This document shows positions 47,559 to 57,098 of a stretch of DNA of 64,000 bases, in pieces. Source of the DNA: Halarcobacter sp. (GTDB lineage Bacteria; Campylobacterota; Campylobacteria; Campylobacterales; Arcobacteraceae); contig NZ_OY780939.1 in assembly GCF_963675975.1 (NCBI RefSeq), positions 3,038,001 to 3,102,000 of the forward strand. Reading direction: 5' to 3'. The notes under the pieces are model-generated. The model did not search any database. It saw nothing but the letters and a program-made list of their open reading frames with translations, and was not told the origin of the DNA. The position numbers and the translations under genes were made by a program. Every line of letters starts with the position of its first letter. Positions within the stretch are counted from its first letter, which is position 1.

Positions 47559-48892
47559 CCCAAACAAAATGCCCCAAACATAACATCTAACATCTCATCA
47601 TTTTCATATGGTCTAGTGATATTAGAAATATATTCCAAAGCCTCTTTTATATGATATGCAAAAAACTCTAACTCTCCTGTTTCTAAAGGCATACTTGAAC
47701 TTTTTATATGTTCTAAAGTATTTTCTACAGAATCTACTTGTCTTTTTGAGATTAGTGTCATATCATCACTGTGAGTATTTGAATCTAAGATTGACTCAAG
47801 TTTGTATATTAAAGGATTGATTGTTTCTTTTGTACTTAATTCAATATAATCTTCAAGATTAGTCTTATCAAAATTATTATCCAAATCAGATTTATTTAAA
47901 ACTTTAATAATCTCTTTATTTGAATATTCATCAATTAAAGATAATATTTTTTCATCTTCTTTATCGCAAACTTTGCTGTTATCAAATAAAGAGATTACAA
48001 TGTCAGCTTCCTCTACAGCTTTGATTGACTTTTCTATTCCTATTTGCTCAATCACATCATCAGCTTCTCTAATACCTGCTGTATCAACTATTTTGATTAT
48101 ATGAGTACCAATTTTTACTGATTCTTCAATTGTATCTCTAGTAGTTCCTGCAATATCAGAAATAATAGCTCTATCAAAATTTAAAAGCTTATTTAAAAGT
48201 GAAGATTTACCAACATTTGGTTTACCAATAATTGCTACTTTAAAACCTTCAATTAATCCTTCTCTTCTTTTACTAGCTTCCAAAGTATTTTCAAGTTTTA
48301 CTTCAATTTTGTCTAATTTATTTTTGATTTGTTCAAAGATATCTTCAGGTAAATCCTCTTCTGCGTAATCAATATTTACCTCAGTATAAGCCAACATAAA
48401 AAGTAAATCTTCTCTAATATCATTTACGAAATCTGTCAATTCACCCTTTAGTTGTTTTGCTAAAAGTTTAACTGCATCTTCACTTCTTGCTTCAATTATC
48501 TTAGCAATTGCTTCTGCTTTTGTAAGATCAATCTTACCATTTATAAATGCTCTTTTTGAAAATTCACCAGGTTGAGCTAGTCTTGCTCCACATTTTATAG
48601 CTTCACTCATAATGATGTTTGAGATAGCAATACCACCATGGCATTGAAATTCAACAACATCTTCACCAGTAAAAGAAAAAGGATTTTTAAAATATAAAAT
48701 TAAAGCTTCATCTATAATCTCATCATTTGAATTATAAATTGAGCTAAGTGTTGCAAGTCTTGGTTTTAATTCTTGTTTTTTTGAAAGTGTTTTTGCAATG
48801 TCTAGGGCTTTGTCTCCACTGATTCTTACAATAGAGATAGACCCTACACCATTTGCAGTAGCTATTGCTACAATAGTATCATCTAAAATCAA
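47552..48892 (-). CDS. mnmE: tRNA modification GTPase MnmE
   Basis: With MnmG it makes the 5-carboxymethylaminomethyl-type modification at wobble uridine 34. 446 residues: the N-terminal folate-binding domain (TIVAIATANGVGSISIVRISG), the helical domain, the G domain with GKPNVGKSSLLN, the K-loop (DIAGTTRDTIEE) and VDTAGIREA, and the C-terminal catalytic motif FCLGK. It is full length. It lies four bases after jag. Confidence 0.97.
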   Translation of the reverse strand: MILDDTIVAIATANGVGSISIVRISGDKALDIAKTLSKKQELKPRLATLSSIYNSNDEIIDEALILYFKNPFSFTGEDVVEFQCHGGIAISNIIMSEAIKCGARLAQPGEFSKRAFINGKIDLTKAEAIAKIIEARSEDAVKLLAKQLKGELTDFVNDIREDLLFMLAYTEVNIDYAEEDLPEDIFEQIKNKLDKIEVKLENTLEASKRREGLIEGFKVAIIGKPNVGKSSLLNKLLNFDRAIISDIAGTTRDTIEESVKIGTHIIKIVDTAGIREADDVIEQIGIEKSIKAVEEADIVISLFDNSKVCDKEDEKILSLIDEYSNKEIIKVLNKSDLDNNFDKTNLEDYIELSTKETINPLIYKLESILDSNTHSDDMTLISKRQVDSVENTLEHIKSSSMPLETGELEFFAYHIKEALEYISNITRPYENDEMLDVMFGAFCLGK

Positions 48893-48895
48893 TTT

Positions 48896-49786
48896 TTATT
48901 GCTCTTTACTTCTGTACTCATTTACAAGTACATATTTGTCTCCCCTAACATTTGTTTTAACAGCAACATATTTTTCAGGGAATTCTTCTCTTAATTTTTT
49001 AAGTGCAATATGTACTAAGATTCCATCTAAAGGTTTTGTTTTGAAAGAACCTTTTTCTTTTATTGTTTCAATAACTGGCTCTAAATATGTATGGATTGAA
49101 GCCTCTTGATTTTTTAAGAACTCTGCAACTTCAAGTCTTAACATAAGTCCATATTTTTCATTTATCCAGTTAAAAAGAATATAAGAAAGTGCTTTATATC
49201 TATAACCCTCTTTTCCTATTAATAAAGCTGAATCTTCACCTGTGAATTCGATGTATAAAGTCTCTTCATCATAAAATTCAACTTTAATATTATCAATACC
49301 ATAACATGTATCTTGAAATAAAGAGATAAGACCAGAATTCACTTCTTCTAAAATATCTTGTTTATCTTTTTTTACAATAATTTTTGCAACTTCATTTTTA
49401 TTGTCAGATTCATTATAAAAGTTATCAAAAATTCTTTCTTTACCTTCAACTTTAGGTACTTTATTTAATTTAGGTTCTCTTCTTTTTTCTTCTTTTCTTC
49501 TTTTTTGTTCAGCTCGTTCATCTCTTTTATGAGAATCTTCCATTCTTTTTGAGAACTCTTCAATTTTTATATCTTTTTTCTTAAATTTATGCTCTTTAGC
49601 TCTTCTATTATCTCTTCTTCTTTTTTTAGGAATAGCTGTAATTATTGCATTTTTTTTACCTATTCCTAAAAAACCTTTTGAAGCTTGTTGAACAATCTCA
49701 ATATCTAATTCTGTGATTGAACAACCAAACTCGTTTGACGCTAACTCATAAACCTCTTCTAAATTTTTTCCCTCAAATTGTTTCAT
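48896..49786 (-). CDS. jag: Jag/KhpB RNA-binding protein
   Basis: 296 residues: the Jag-N domain (1-50, KNLEEVYELASNEFGCSITELDIEIVQQASKGFLGIGKKNAII), a long Arg/Lys/Glu-rich linker (about 50-120), a KH domain (about 140-215, DSALLIGKEGYRYKALSYILF) and a C-terminal R3H-like region. It is an RNA-binding protein encoded with yidC and mnmE in many bacteria. The charged linker is long for the family. Confidence 0.9.
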   Translation of the reverse strand: MKQFEGKNLEEVYELASNEFGCSITELDIEIVQQASKGFLGIGKKNAIITAIPKKRRRDNRRAKEHKFKKKDIKIEEFSKRMEDSHKRDERAEQKRRKEEKRREPKLNKVPKVEGKERIFDNFYNESDNKNEVAKIIVKKDKQDILEEVNSGLISLFQDTCYGIDNIKVEFYDEETLYIEFTGEDSALLIGKEGYRYKALSYILFNWINEKYGLMLRLEVAEFLKNQEASIHTYLEPVIETIKEKGSFKTKPLDGILVHIALKKLREEFPEKYVAVKTNVRGDKYVLVNEYRSKEQ

Positions 49787-49798
49787 AATAGTCTCCTA

Positions 49799-51415
49799 CT
49801 ACTTTTTAGCAGCTCTTTGTCTTTCAAATATTTTATTAATACTATATTGTTGTGCAATTGTAAATAGGTTGTTTGTAAACCAGTAAAGAGTTAACCCTGC
49901 TGGGAACCATAAGAAGAAGAATGTAAATATAATTGGTAACATTTGGAAAATCTTCTTTTGCATCTCATCTTGCATAGTATTAGGTGTAATTTTTTGCTGA
50001 ACAAACATTGATGCACCCATTAAAATTGGTAATACATAATAAGGATCCATTTCCGCTAAATCGTGAATCCATAAAATCCATTCTGCACCTTTTAATTCAA
50101 TTGAATTTAATAAAACTCTATAGATAGCAAAGAATACTGGAATTTGTAAAATTAATGGTAAACAACCACCCATAGGGTTTGCACCATGTTTTTTGTATAA
50201 TTCCATCATATGCATAGATTGTTTTTGTTTATCATCTTTATATTTTGCTTGAATCTCTTTCATTTTTGGTGCAAGATCTTTAAGCTTTTGCATAGAAACC
50301 ATACCTTTGTATGATAAAGGATATAAAACAAGTTTAATAATAATTGTTAAAATAACAATAGTCCAACCCCAGTTTCCAATATATCCATGAAGGAATTGTA
50401 AGAATGTAAACATAGGTTTAGCAATAAAAGTAAACCACCCATATTCAATAACATCTGTTAATTCTGGATTTAAAGCTTTTAAATCATTAAAGTTTTTAGG
50501 TCCCATATATCCAGAAAAACTAATCTCTCCTAATGCATGAGCAAAGGCTTGAGGATTTTTTGAACTATCTGGCATCAATGAGATTTGAAGTGACTTTTCA
50601 AAGTTATAAATAACTGTTGCATAATATCTATCAAAGTTTGAAACAAATTTAATTCCAGTATATGATTTAACTTTGTCTAAATCTTCATCTGAAGTTAATT
50701 CCATTGTTCCATCATTTTGTTTAACATATACACCATGATCAGCATACATATCTGCTAATACATTTGGTCTGAATCCATTTGTAATAAAAAATTGCTCTTT
50801 TTGAGATGATTTTACATTTAAGTCATAGTGTCCATCAGGATAAACAGTAAATTCTTTTGTTAATACTAAACCATCAACATTTTGTGTTAAAACAAATTTT
50901 TGTGCATTTTTAGTTGCATCTACATTTGAAACAGTTGATGTATAACTTGTCTGGAAAGCTTTATTATTGATATCTGTATTAGCGAATCTAACCTCTAATG
51001 GTCTTAATTGATCAGCTTCGAAAAGCTTGATTTCGTGACCTTCACCATCTTTATATATACTATCAGTTAATGTTACTTGTGCAACTCTTCCTAATTTATC
51101 TATCTCTATAATACTTTTTGCTGTTTTAATTGTTGTTATAATATCAGCTTTACCCACTGCTTTACTTGTTAAAGCATTAATCGATTTAGACATACTTGCA
51201 TCAGTTGGCGCACTTTGAACCATTGCATCAGTTGTTGAAGCTACATCAGGAGCAGCATTTTGATTTTGCTGTTTAGCTATCTCTTGTTGTTTTTGTTTTT
51301 CCTCTTGTTGAGGCTTTAATACCAAAAATTCATAAGCAATAAAAAACACAAACACGACTAACGTCATGATTAACATTCTTTTTTGCATACCATTATCTTG
51401 ATTCATATTATTCAT
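49799..51415 (-). CDS. yidC: YidC membrane protein insertase
   Basis: Inserts proteins into the inner membrane, alone or with Sec. 538 residues of the Gram-negative type: helix 1 at about 13-31, a large periplasmic domain (about 90-320) and a five-helix core (about 340-525) with the conserved arginine region YPLSYKGMVSMQKLKDLAPKMKEIQAKYKDD. It ends with a basic tail. It overlaps yidD by eight bases. The start could be the ATG three codons later. Confidence 0.96.
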   Translation of the reverse strand: MNNMNQDNGMQKRMLIMTLVVFVFFIAYEFLVLKPQQEEKQKQQEIAKQQNQNAAPDVASTTDAMVQSAPTDASMSKSINALTSKAVGKADIITTIKTAKSIIEIDKLGRVAQVTLTDSIYKDGEGHEIKLFEADQLRPLEVRFANTDINNKAFQTSYTSTVSNVDATKNAQKFVLTQNVDGLVLTKEFTVYPDGHYDLNVKSSQKEQFFITNGFRPNVLADMYADHGVYVKQNDGTMELTSDEDLDKVKSYTGIKFVSNFDRYYATVIYNFEKSLQISLMPDSSKNPQAFAHALGEISFSGYMGPKNFNDLKALNPELTDVIEYGWFTFIAKPMFTFLQFLHGYIGNWGWTIVILTIIIKLVLYPLSYKGMVSMQKLKDLAPKMKEIQAKYKDDKQKQSMHMMELYKKHGANPMGGCLPLILQIPVFFAIYRVLLNSIELKGAEWILWIHDLAEMDPYYVLPILMGASMFVQQKITPNTMQDEMQKKIFQMLPIIFTFFFLWFPAGLTLYWFTNNLFTIAQQYSINKIFERQRAAKK

Positions 51416-51740
51416 TATTACTCTTCCACTCCCGATTTTTTACTATGAGGTATCTATTGTTATCTACCGGTACTAGCCAGTATTTAACTTTTATTTTTTT
51501 GAAATTTATATTATTATGCTTTGCAACTTTTACTATTGGATAATCAAATCCACCAGGAAAAAGTTGATTACATTTTAATACGCGTGCTATTGTAAAATAA
51601 ATTGCCTTAAAGAAAGTATTGTTCTCCAATTGCCAGATGGCATAATTTGAACATGAAGGATAATACCTACAACTTCCAAATGATATTATAGACAAGTATT
51701 TTTGATAAAATTTAATTAAATATTTAAATAGAGTTTTCAT
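51408..51740 (-). CDS. yidD: YidD membrane protein insertion efficiency factor
   Basis: 110 residues with the DUF37/YidD signature FYQKYLSIISFGSCRYYPSCSNYAIWQLE and CNQLFPGGFDYP. It is located between rnpA and yidC as in most bacteria, overlapping both (17 bases with rnpA). It has a C-terminal extension of about 30 residues beyond the common core. Confidence 0.93.
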   Translation of the reverse strand: MKTLFKYLIKFYQKYLSIISFGSCRYYPSCSNYAIWQLENNTFFKAIYFTIARVLKCNQLFPGGFDYPIVKVAKHNNINFKKIKVKYWLVPVDNNRYLIVKNREWKSNNE

Positions 51741-52074
51741 TTTTAAGTAATTGTAACTTTTTCATTGCGTAAGTAAAATCTCTTTCTAACTCTTTATGTG
51801 TTTTGTTAAAAAGTGCCTGTTTAGCAACAAAAATGTATTTACCTTTTTTTATTCTATTCTCATTAGATAAGCAAATTGCTCTTAATATTCTTTTAGCTTT
51901 TGCTCTTTTTACAGCATTTCCTACTTTTTTTGAAGCAACAAATGCTATATTAAGATTTTCGTTAGACGAAAAAAAAGCGACAAATGAGTGGGTATGCCAC
52001 TTTTTGCCGCTTTTGTAAAGTTGATTGAAATCTTTAGAATTGTTTAGACGGTGTGTCTTGCTTAAACAGCTAAT
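51724..52074 (-). CDS. rnpA: Ribonuclease P protein component, probable ATT start
   Basis: The protein subunit of RNase P, which matures tRNA 5' ends. The frame gives 116 residues with the family motif [20 protein letters not shown] and the terminal [13 protein letters not shown]. Between the upstream in-frame TAG and the conserved [15 protein letters not shown] there is no ATG, GTG or TTG. The only AUN codon there is ATT at 52074-52072, preceded nine bases upstream by AAAGG. The gene overlaps the end of rpmH by 13 bases and the start of yidD by 17. The frame is intact through an eight-T run. Confidence 0.9.
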   Translation of the reverse strand: MSCLSKTHRLNNSKDFNQLYKSGKKWHTHSFVAFFSSNENLNIAFVASKKVGNAVKRAKAKRILRAICLSNENRIKKGKYIFVAKQALFNKTHKELERDFTYAMKKLQLLKNENSI

Positions 52075-52196
52075 CTTTTTCTACCTTTAGCTCTTCTAGC
52101 TTTGATAACTTTTCTACCGTTCTTAGTTTTCATTCTAATTCTAAACCCATGTGTTCTTTTTCTTGGCGTGTTGTGTGGTTGATATGTTCTTTTCAT
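52062..52196 (-). CDS. rpmH: 50S ribosomal protein L34
   Basis: 44 residues, [20 protein letters not shown] followed by [24 protein letters not shown], the standard bL34 sequence. It has an AGAGGA ribosome binding site and a TATAAT at 52232-52237. It heads rpmH-rnpA-yidD-yidC-jag-mnmE. Confidence 0.98.
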   Translation of the reverse strand: MKRTYQPHNTPRKRTHGFRIRMKTKNGRKVIKARRAKGRKRLAV

Positions 52197-52231
52197 AATC
52201 TTAGTTCCTCTATTCACAAATTAAGTCGCGT

Positions 52232-52237
52232 ATTATA
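52232..52237 (-). promoter_or_regulatory. -10 element of the rpmH operon
   Basis: TATAAT on the minus strand, 36 bases before rpmH. Its -35 region coincides with the 3' arm of the hairpin that follows clpB (52245-52274). Confidence 0.6.
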
Positions 52238-52244
52238 TTTAAAC

Positions 52245-52274
52245 AATACTTAAACTTTCTTTAGTTTAAGTATT
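52245..52274 (-). terminator. Hairpin after clpB
   Basis: AATACTTAAACT (52245-52256) and AGTTTAAGTATT (52263-52274) form a perfect 12-bp stem with a six-base loop, nine bases beyond the clpB stop. The following GTTTAAAT is only weakly T-rich, so termination may be incomplete. Confidence 0.6.
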
Positions 52275-52283
52275 TTATAATAA

Positions 52284-54869
52284 TTAACTAATATTTGTTA
52301 TAACCTCATCCCCTTGAATATCAAACTCAACACTAGAACCTTCTACTATTTTATCTTCTAAAATCAAGTCTGCCAATCTATCTTCAACCACCTCATATAT
52401 GGCTCTTTTAAGAGGTCTTGCACCATACACTGGATCAAATCCAACTTTTGCAATATACTCTTTTGCTTTTTGTGTTAAAGAAATTTTTATATCTTTTTGT
52501 TCAACTCTTTTTTTAATATTTGCAAATAAAATATCTACAATATTTGTAATTGCATCTAATCCTAACTGCTCAAATATCACAATATCATCAAGTCTATTTA
52601 GAAATTCTGGTCTAAAATGTGTTTTTAAATCATTTAGAACCTCTTTTCTTCTTTCCTCTTTATCTGATATTTCTATAATCTTTGCACTACCTATATTTGA
52701 AGTTAAGATGATTATTGTGTTTTTAAAATCAACTGTTACACCTTTGTTATCTGTTAATCTTCCATCATCTAATACCTGTAATAATATATTAAATACATCA
52801 GGATGTGCTTTCTCTATCTCATCAAATAGTATTACACTATATGGTTTTCTTCTTACAGCTTCAGTTAACTGTCCACCCTCTTCATATCCAACATATCCAG
52901 GTGCTGCACCAACAAGTCTACTTACAGCATGTTTTTCCATATATTCACTCATATCAAATCTAATAAGAGCTTTTTCATCATCAAATAAAAATCTTGCTAA
53001 TGTTTTAGCACTTTCAGTTTTACCAACCCCTGTTGGTCCTAAGAACATAAATGAACCAATAGGACGACTTTCCTCAGATAAACCTGCTTTATTTCTTTTA
53101 ATTGCTCTACTAATAGCTTTTAAAGCTTCATCTTGCCCTACTACATCTTTTTTTAGTTCATCTTCAACTTTTAAAACCCTTTGTTTTTCTGAATCCATCA
53201 TTTTATTAACTGGAATTCCTGTCCATCTGCTAACTATACTTGCAATTGCCTCTTCATCTACAGAGTTTCTAAGAAGAGTTCCCTCTTTTTGCATTCTGTC
53301 CCATTTCTCTTGGTTCTCTTTAATTTTATCTTCTAATGCTGGAATCTCACCATACTCAATAGAAGCTGCTTGCTCAAAGTTTGATTCTCTCTTAGCTCTC
53401 TCAGCTTTTGTTCTAAGTTCATCAATTTTTGCTTTTAAAGAACTTTCTGCATTAAATGTCTCTTTTTCTGTTTGGAATCTTACTTCTAAACTCTGTTTTT
53501 CTTCATTTAGATTTGCCAGTTCCTTCTCAATCTCTTCTAATCTATCTTTATTTTTTTTAGATTTTTCCATTTTAAGAGCTTCTTTTTCCACATTAATTGT
53601 TTGAATCTCTCTTTTTATATTAGACAATGCTGTTGGTTCCGATTCTATTTGCATCTTAAGTTCTGCTGCTGCTTCATCTATCAGGTCAATTGCTTTATCT
53701 GGTAAAAACCTATCACTAATATATCTATCACTTAGTTTTGCAGCTGCTACTAATGCTGAGTCATTAATAGTAACATTATGGTGAGTTTCTAATCTCTCTT
53801 TTATACCTCTTAAGATTTGTAAAGCTTCATTTACACTTGGCTCATCAACATTAACTGGTTGAAACCTTCTTTGCATAGCTGTATCTTTCTCAAAATATTT
53901 TCTATACTCTTTTAATGTTGTTGCACCAATAGTGTGAAGTTCACCTCTTGCAAGACTTGGTTTAAGAATATTTGCAGCATCCATAGAACCTTCACTAGCC
54001 CCTGCTCCAATAATTGTATGTATTTCATCAATAAATAAAATTATGTTTCCAGCTTTCTTTACTTCATCAATAACTGATTTTAATCTATCTTCAAATTCAC
54101 CTCTATATTTTGCACCTGCGATCATTGAACTCATATCAAGTGTCACAACCCTTTTATTTAAAAGTGAAGTTGGTACATCTTTATTTACTATTCTTTGAGC
54201 CAGTCCTTCTGCTATTGCTGTTTTACCAGTACCTGGTTCTCCAAGTAAGATTGGATTGTTTTTTGTTTTTCTAATTAAGATTTGCATCATTCTATTGATT
54301 TGTTCATCTCTACCTATAACTGGGTCAAGTTCACCATCTATAGCTTTTTTATTTAAATCAATTCCATATTTATCTAAAGCTTCGAGATTTTCATCTGCGC
54401 TTGCACTATTTATTGTAGCACCTGCTCTCATAGCTTCAAGCTCTTTTTTTGCTTCATGTAGATTTATATATTTTGCAAGAACATCTTTCACGGCATTTGA
54501 ATCAAAGTTTGATATAAGCCAAGTATCTACAGCTATAAATTTGTCTCCATTTTTAGCCATAAGTCCTTCAGCTTTTTGTAAACTGTCAACAAAATTTCTT
54601 GATAACTTAATATTTTCTTTTTTAAGATTTGATACAGCTGGAAGTTTAGCTGCATAAGATTTTGCTTCAAGTTCAATTGCTGCTTTATCAATATTCATTT
54701 TATTTAATAATTGATTTAATACAGAATTTGTATTTGTTAATAATGCCCATAATAAATGGATCACTTCAACTTCTTGGTTTTTATTATGTAATGCTAAAGC
54801 TACTGAAGAATCAATAGTTTCATGCATTTGGTTTGTTAGTTTTTCGAATAGTTTATTCATATTTAGCAC
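52284..54869 (-). CDS. clpB: ClpB disaggregase chaperone
   Basis: An AAA+ hexamer that rescues aggregated proteins together with DnaK. 861 residues: N domain (1-145), NBD1 with [16 protein letters not shown] near 205, the long coiled-coil middle domain (about 395-525, which distinguishes ClpB from ClpA/C), and NBD2 with [17 protein letters not shown] near 605. It is full length. It has a consensus promoter (TTGACA, 18 bp, TATAAT) and a CIRCE-like operator between the -10 and the start, so HrcA repression and heat-shock induction are expected. Confidence 0.97.
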   Translation of the reverse strand: MLNMNKLFEKLTNQMHETIDSSVALALHNKNQEVEVIHLLWALLTNTNSVLNQLLNKMNIDKAAIELEAKSYAAKLPAVSNLKKENIKLSRNFVDSLQKAEGLMAKNGDKFIAVDTWLISNFDSNAVKDVLAKYINLHEAKKELEAMRAGATINSASADENLEALDKYGIDLNKKAIDGELDPVIGRDEQINRMMQILIRKTKNNPILLGEPGTGKTAIAEGLAQRIVNKDVPTSLLNKRVVTLDMSSMIAGAKYRGEFEDRLKSVIDEVKKAGNIILFIDEIHTIIGAGASEGSMDAANILKPSLARGELHTIGATTLKEYRKYFEKDTAMQRRFQPVNVDEPSVNEALQILRGIKERLETHHNVTINDSALVAAAKLSDRYISDRFLPDKAIDLIDEAAAELKMQIESEPTALSNIKREIQTINVEKEALKMEKSKKNKDRLEEIEKELANLNEEKQSLEVRFQTEKETFNAESSLKAKIDELRTKAERAKRESNFEQAASIEYGEIPALEDKIKENQEKWDRMQKEGTLLRNSVDEEAIASIVSRWTGIPVNKMMDSEKQRVLKVEDELKKDVVGQDEALKAISRAIKRNKAGLSEESRPIGSFMFLGPTGVGKTESAKTLARFLFDDEKALIRFDMSEYMEKHAVSRLVGAAPGYVGYEEGGQLTEAVRRKPYSVILFDEIEKAHPDVFNILLQVLDDGRLTDNKGVTVDFKNTIIILTSNIGSAKIIEISDKEERRKEVLNDLKTHFRPEFLNRLDDIVIFEQLGLDAITNIVDILFANIKKRVEQKDIKISLTQKAKEYIAKVGFDPVYGARPLKRAIYEVVEDRLADLILEDKIVEGSSVEFDIQGDEVITNIS

Positions 54870-54889
54870 TCCTATACTTTAATTGCTAA
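54863..54889 (-). promoter_or_regulatory. CIRCE-like HrcA operator of clpB
   Basis: TTAGCACTC (54863-54871), nine bases, AATTGCTAA (54881-54889). The first arm matches the CIRCE consensus fully and the second differs at two of nine positions; the spacer is the canonical nine. It covers the expected transcription start of clpB. Confidence 0.8.
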
Positions 54890-54893
54890 TAGC

Positions 54894-54923
54894 ATTATAG
54901 CAACTTGAGTGATAATTTGTCAA
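54894..54923 (-). promoter_or_regulatory. Consensus sigma-70 promoter of clpB
   Basis: On the minus strand TTGACA (54923-54918), an 18-base spacer and TGCTATAAT with TATAAT at 54899-54894. Both hexamers are perfect and the -10 is extended. It lies directly after the stop of the kinase gene. Confidence 0.85.
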
Positions 54924-54924
54924 G

Positions 54925-57087
54925 TCATATTTCGTATGTATAGTTATGAGTACTTTCTCTTGGCAGTTTAATTGTAAAAGAACAACCTCTATAATTTATA
55001 TTTTCATATTTAAAATTAACATTTTTTACGTATAAATTCCCTTTCATATGATCTGTAATAATCTGATGTGACATATAAAGCCCAATACCAGTACCCTGTG
55101 ATTTATGTTTAGTAGTAAAATATGGATCAAATATCTTATATAAAATATTATCAGGAACTCCTCCTGCATTATCAACTATTCTAAGTTTATAACAATCATC
55201 ATACAGTTCTTCTTTTATCTCTATAACTCTACATTGAATCTGATTTGATAAAAATGCATCTTTTGAATTATTAAACATATTAATAAGAACTTGCATAAAT
55301 TCATTTGGATAACCTTCAACAGTAAACGCCTCTTCTAAAAAACTCTTTTTTATAATTATATTGTGATTTTTTATACTAGATTGGATAAGTTTTAAAGCCT
55401 TTTCAACCACTGTTTTTACTTCAAAAACTTCTAAACTCTTATCTGTTTGAAAAAAGTTTCTAAAATCATCAATTGTTCTTGAAAGATATAAAGCATTTTG
55501 TACAATCATATCCATTGATTCATTTAATTGTTTATCATCTAAGATACCAAACTCTTTTTCAAGTTTTACACTACTTGCACTTGTACTAATCACATTTAAA
55601 GGTTGTCTCCATTGGTGAGCAATATTACCTATCATCTCACCCATAGATGCCATTTTAGTTTGTTGATATAGTAACCTATCTTTATTTTTTAATTCTGTAA
55701 TATCAATTAAAGCAGAAACTCTAACTTGTTCATTATCTAGTTCTAAGAATTTACCTTGTACTAAAGAGTGAAAGATATCTCCATCCTCTTTTATAAATTC
55801 AACCTCATAAGGAACATCAACATTTTTTTTAAAATTTTCTGCAACTAACTCTTTATAATCATCAACTATATAATCTAAAACATTTCTTCCAATTGCATCA
55901 TTTTTTGATTTAAAGCCAAATAGTTTTACTGTTACATCATTTACATCAACTATTTCATAACCTTTGGATAAAATTACACACTCCATAGTTGAATTAAAAA
56001 GAGATTTAAAACTATTTAATGATTTTTCTAAACTATCCTCTCTTTTATCAATCTCTGTTTGCATCTTATAAAAGCTGTCTAATAACATATTAAATTCTTG
56101 AAAATCACTATCTTCAACTTTTGTCTCATAATCACCATTTGCAATTTTTGATGTTACTGTATAAATTTTATCAAAAGAACTAAATATCTTTTTAGAGATT
56201 TTAAAAGTCAGAAATATTCCTAAAATCATAAATAAAAAAATTAAACCTAAGTATAAAAATATAATGTTATTCAATGATTTTAAAATATTATTATAATTTT
56301 CTCTTACAACAATATTCCAATCTGTTTTTTCATTTTTAAAATATGAACCATATTGCTCTTCATTATCAAGTATTGAATAATAAATTGCTTCTTCATTTAC
56401 CTCTTTTGTATTTATTAGTTTTGTAAACACTTCTGAAGAACTTGCATTAAAACGTTGTAAAACAAGTTGAATATTTGTAGGATCCATAATTAATGCACCA
56501 TTTCTATCAAATACCCTAATCATATAACTATCATCTTGATTTTTAAATTTTAAGATAAAATTTGAAATCTCAGTTAGATCTATAAGTATTACACCTATTT
56601 TATTTTTAATTCTAAAACTATAGGAAATAGTTGGAGTTTCATCTAAAGAGGATAAAAAAACATTAGACCAATAATTTTTTTTATCTTTTAATTTTTTATA
56701 ATACTCTTTATTTGAGTAATCAAAACCTTTATATATATTTTGTTTTTCTTTGTTTTTTATGTATATCTCTTCTAAAGTACCATTTTGATTAAGTATTAAA
56801 ATTGAAGAAATATCTTTGTTTGTTTCTAAAATATTATTAAATGCTATATCTCTATTTTCCATGTCAATTTTATTTTCTATATGGCTTGATAAATACTCTA
56901 TTTGATTTAATAAAGAATCGATTCTATCATTTACTTGTTTTAAAACAAGGTTTTGATTAAATTTAATCAAATCAATTTTTGTGTTATAAATATTTGAAAT
57001 AGACAAAACACCAATAACTACTATAACTGAAATAATAAACAGCGCCAAACTTCGTATAATCTGCTTTTTAAAACTACTATTTTTCAT
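54925..57087 (-). CDS. Membrane sensor histidine kinase (periplasmic sensor, HAMP, PAS)
   Basis: 720 residues. Membrane helices at about 10-30 and 275-297 bracket a dCache-type periplasmic sensor domain (SSILILNQNGTLEEIYIKN, YWSNVFLSSLDETPTISYSF). Then come a HAMP domain (about 298-345), a PAS domain (about 365-475, LFNSTMECVILSKGYEIVDVNDVTVKLFGF), and a kinase core with ASMGEMIGNIAHQWRQPLNVI (phospho-His near 498) and a HATPase (DNAGGVPDNILYKIFDPYFTTKHKSQGTGIGLYM). There is no receiver domain and no adjacent regulator. The solute-binding protein gene 11 bases upstream suggests a shared ligand signal. Confidence 0.9.
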   Translation of the reverse strand: MKNSSFKKQIIRSLALFIISVIVVIGVLSISNIYNTKIDLIKFNQNLVLKQVNDRIDSLLNQIEYLSSHIENKIDMENRDIAFNNILETNKDISSILILNQNGTLEEIYIKNKEKQNIYKGFDYSNKEYYKKLKDKKNYWSNVFLSSLDETPTISYSFRIKNKIGVILIDLTEISNFILKFKNQDDSYMIRVFDRNGALIMDPTNIQLVLQRFNASSSEVFTKLINTKEVNEEAIYYSILDNEEQYGSYFKNEKTDWNIVVRENYNNILKSLNNIIFLYLGLIFLFMILGIFLTFKISKKIFSSFDKIYTVTSKIANGDYETKVEDSDFQEFNMLLDSFYKMQTEIDKREDSLEKSLNSFKSLFNSTMECVILSKGYEIVDVNDVTVKLFGFKSKNDAIGRNVLDYIVDDYKELVAENFKKNVDVPYEVEFIKEDGDIFHSLVQGKFLELDNEQVRVSALIDITELKNKDRLLYQQTKMASMGEMIGNIAHQWRQPLNVISTSASSVKLEKEFGILDDKQLNESMDMIVQNALYLSRTIDDFRNFFQTDKSLEVFEVKTVVEKALKLIQSSIKNHNIIIKKSFLEEAFTVEGYPNEFMQVLINMFNNSKDAFLSNQIQCRVIEIKEELYDDCYKLRIVDNAGGVPDNILYKIFDPYFTTKHKSQGTGIGLYMSHQIITDHMKGNLYVKNVNFKYENINYRGCSFTIKLPRESTHNYTYEI

Positions 57088-57098
57088 TTTTTCCCGTG

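Noticed and set aside
51803-52018. 71-codon plus-strand frame
   Set aside because: It is the complement of rnpA, whose real frame on the minus strand has a non-standard start.
52399-53604. 401-codon plus-strand frame
   Set aside because: A long antisense shadow of clpB with Ser/Phe-rich composition typical of reversed coding DNA.
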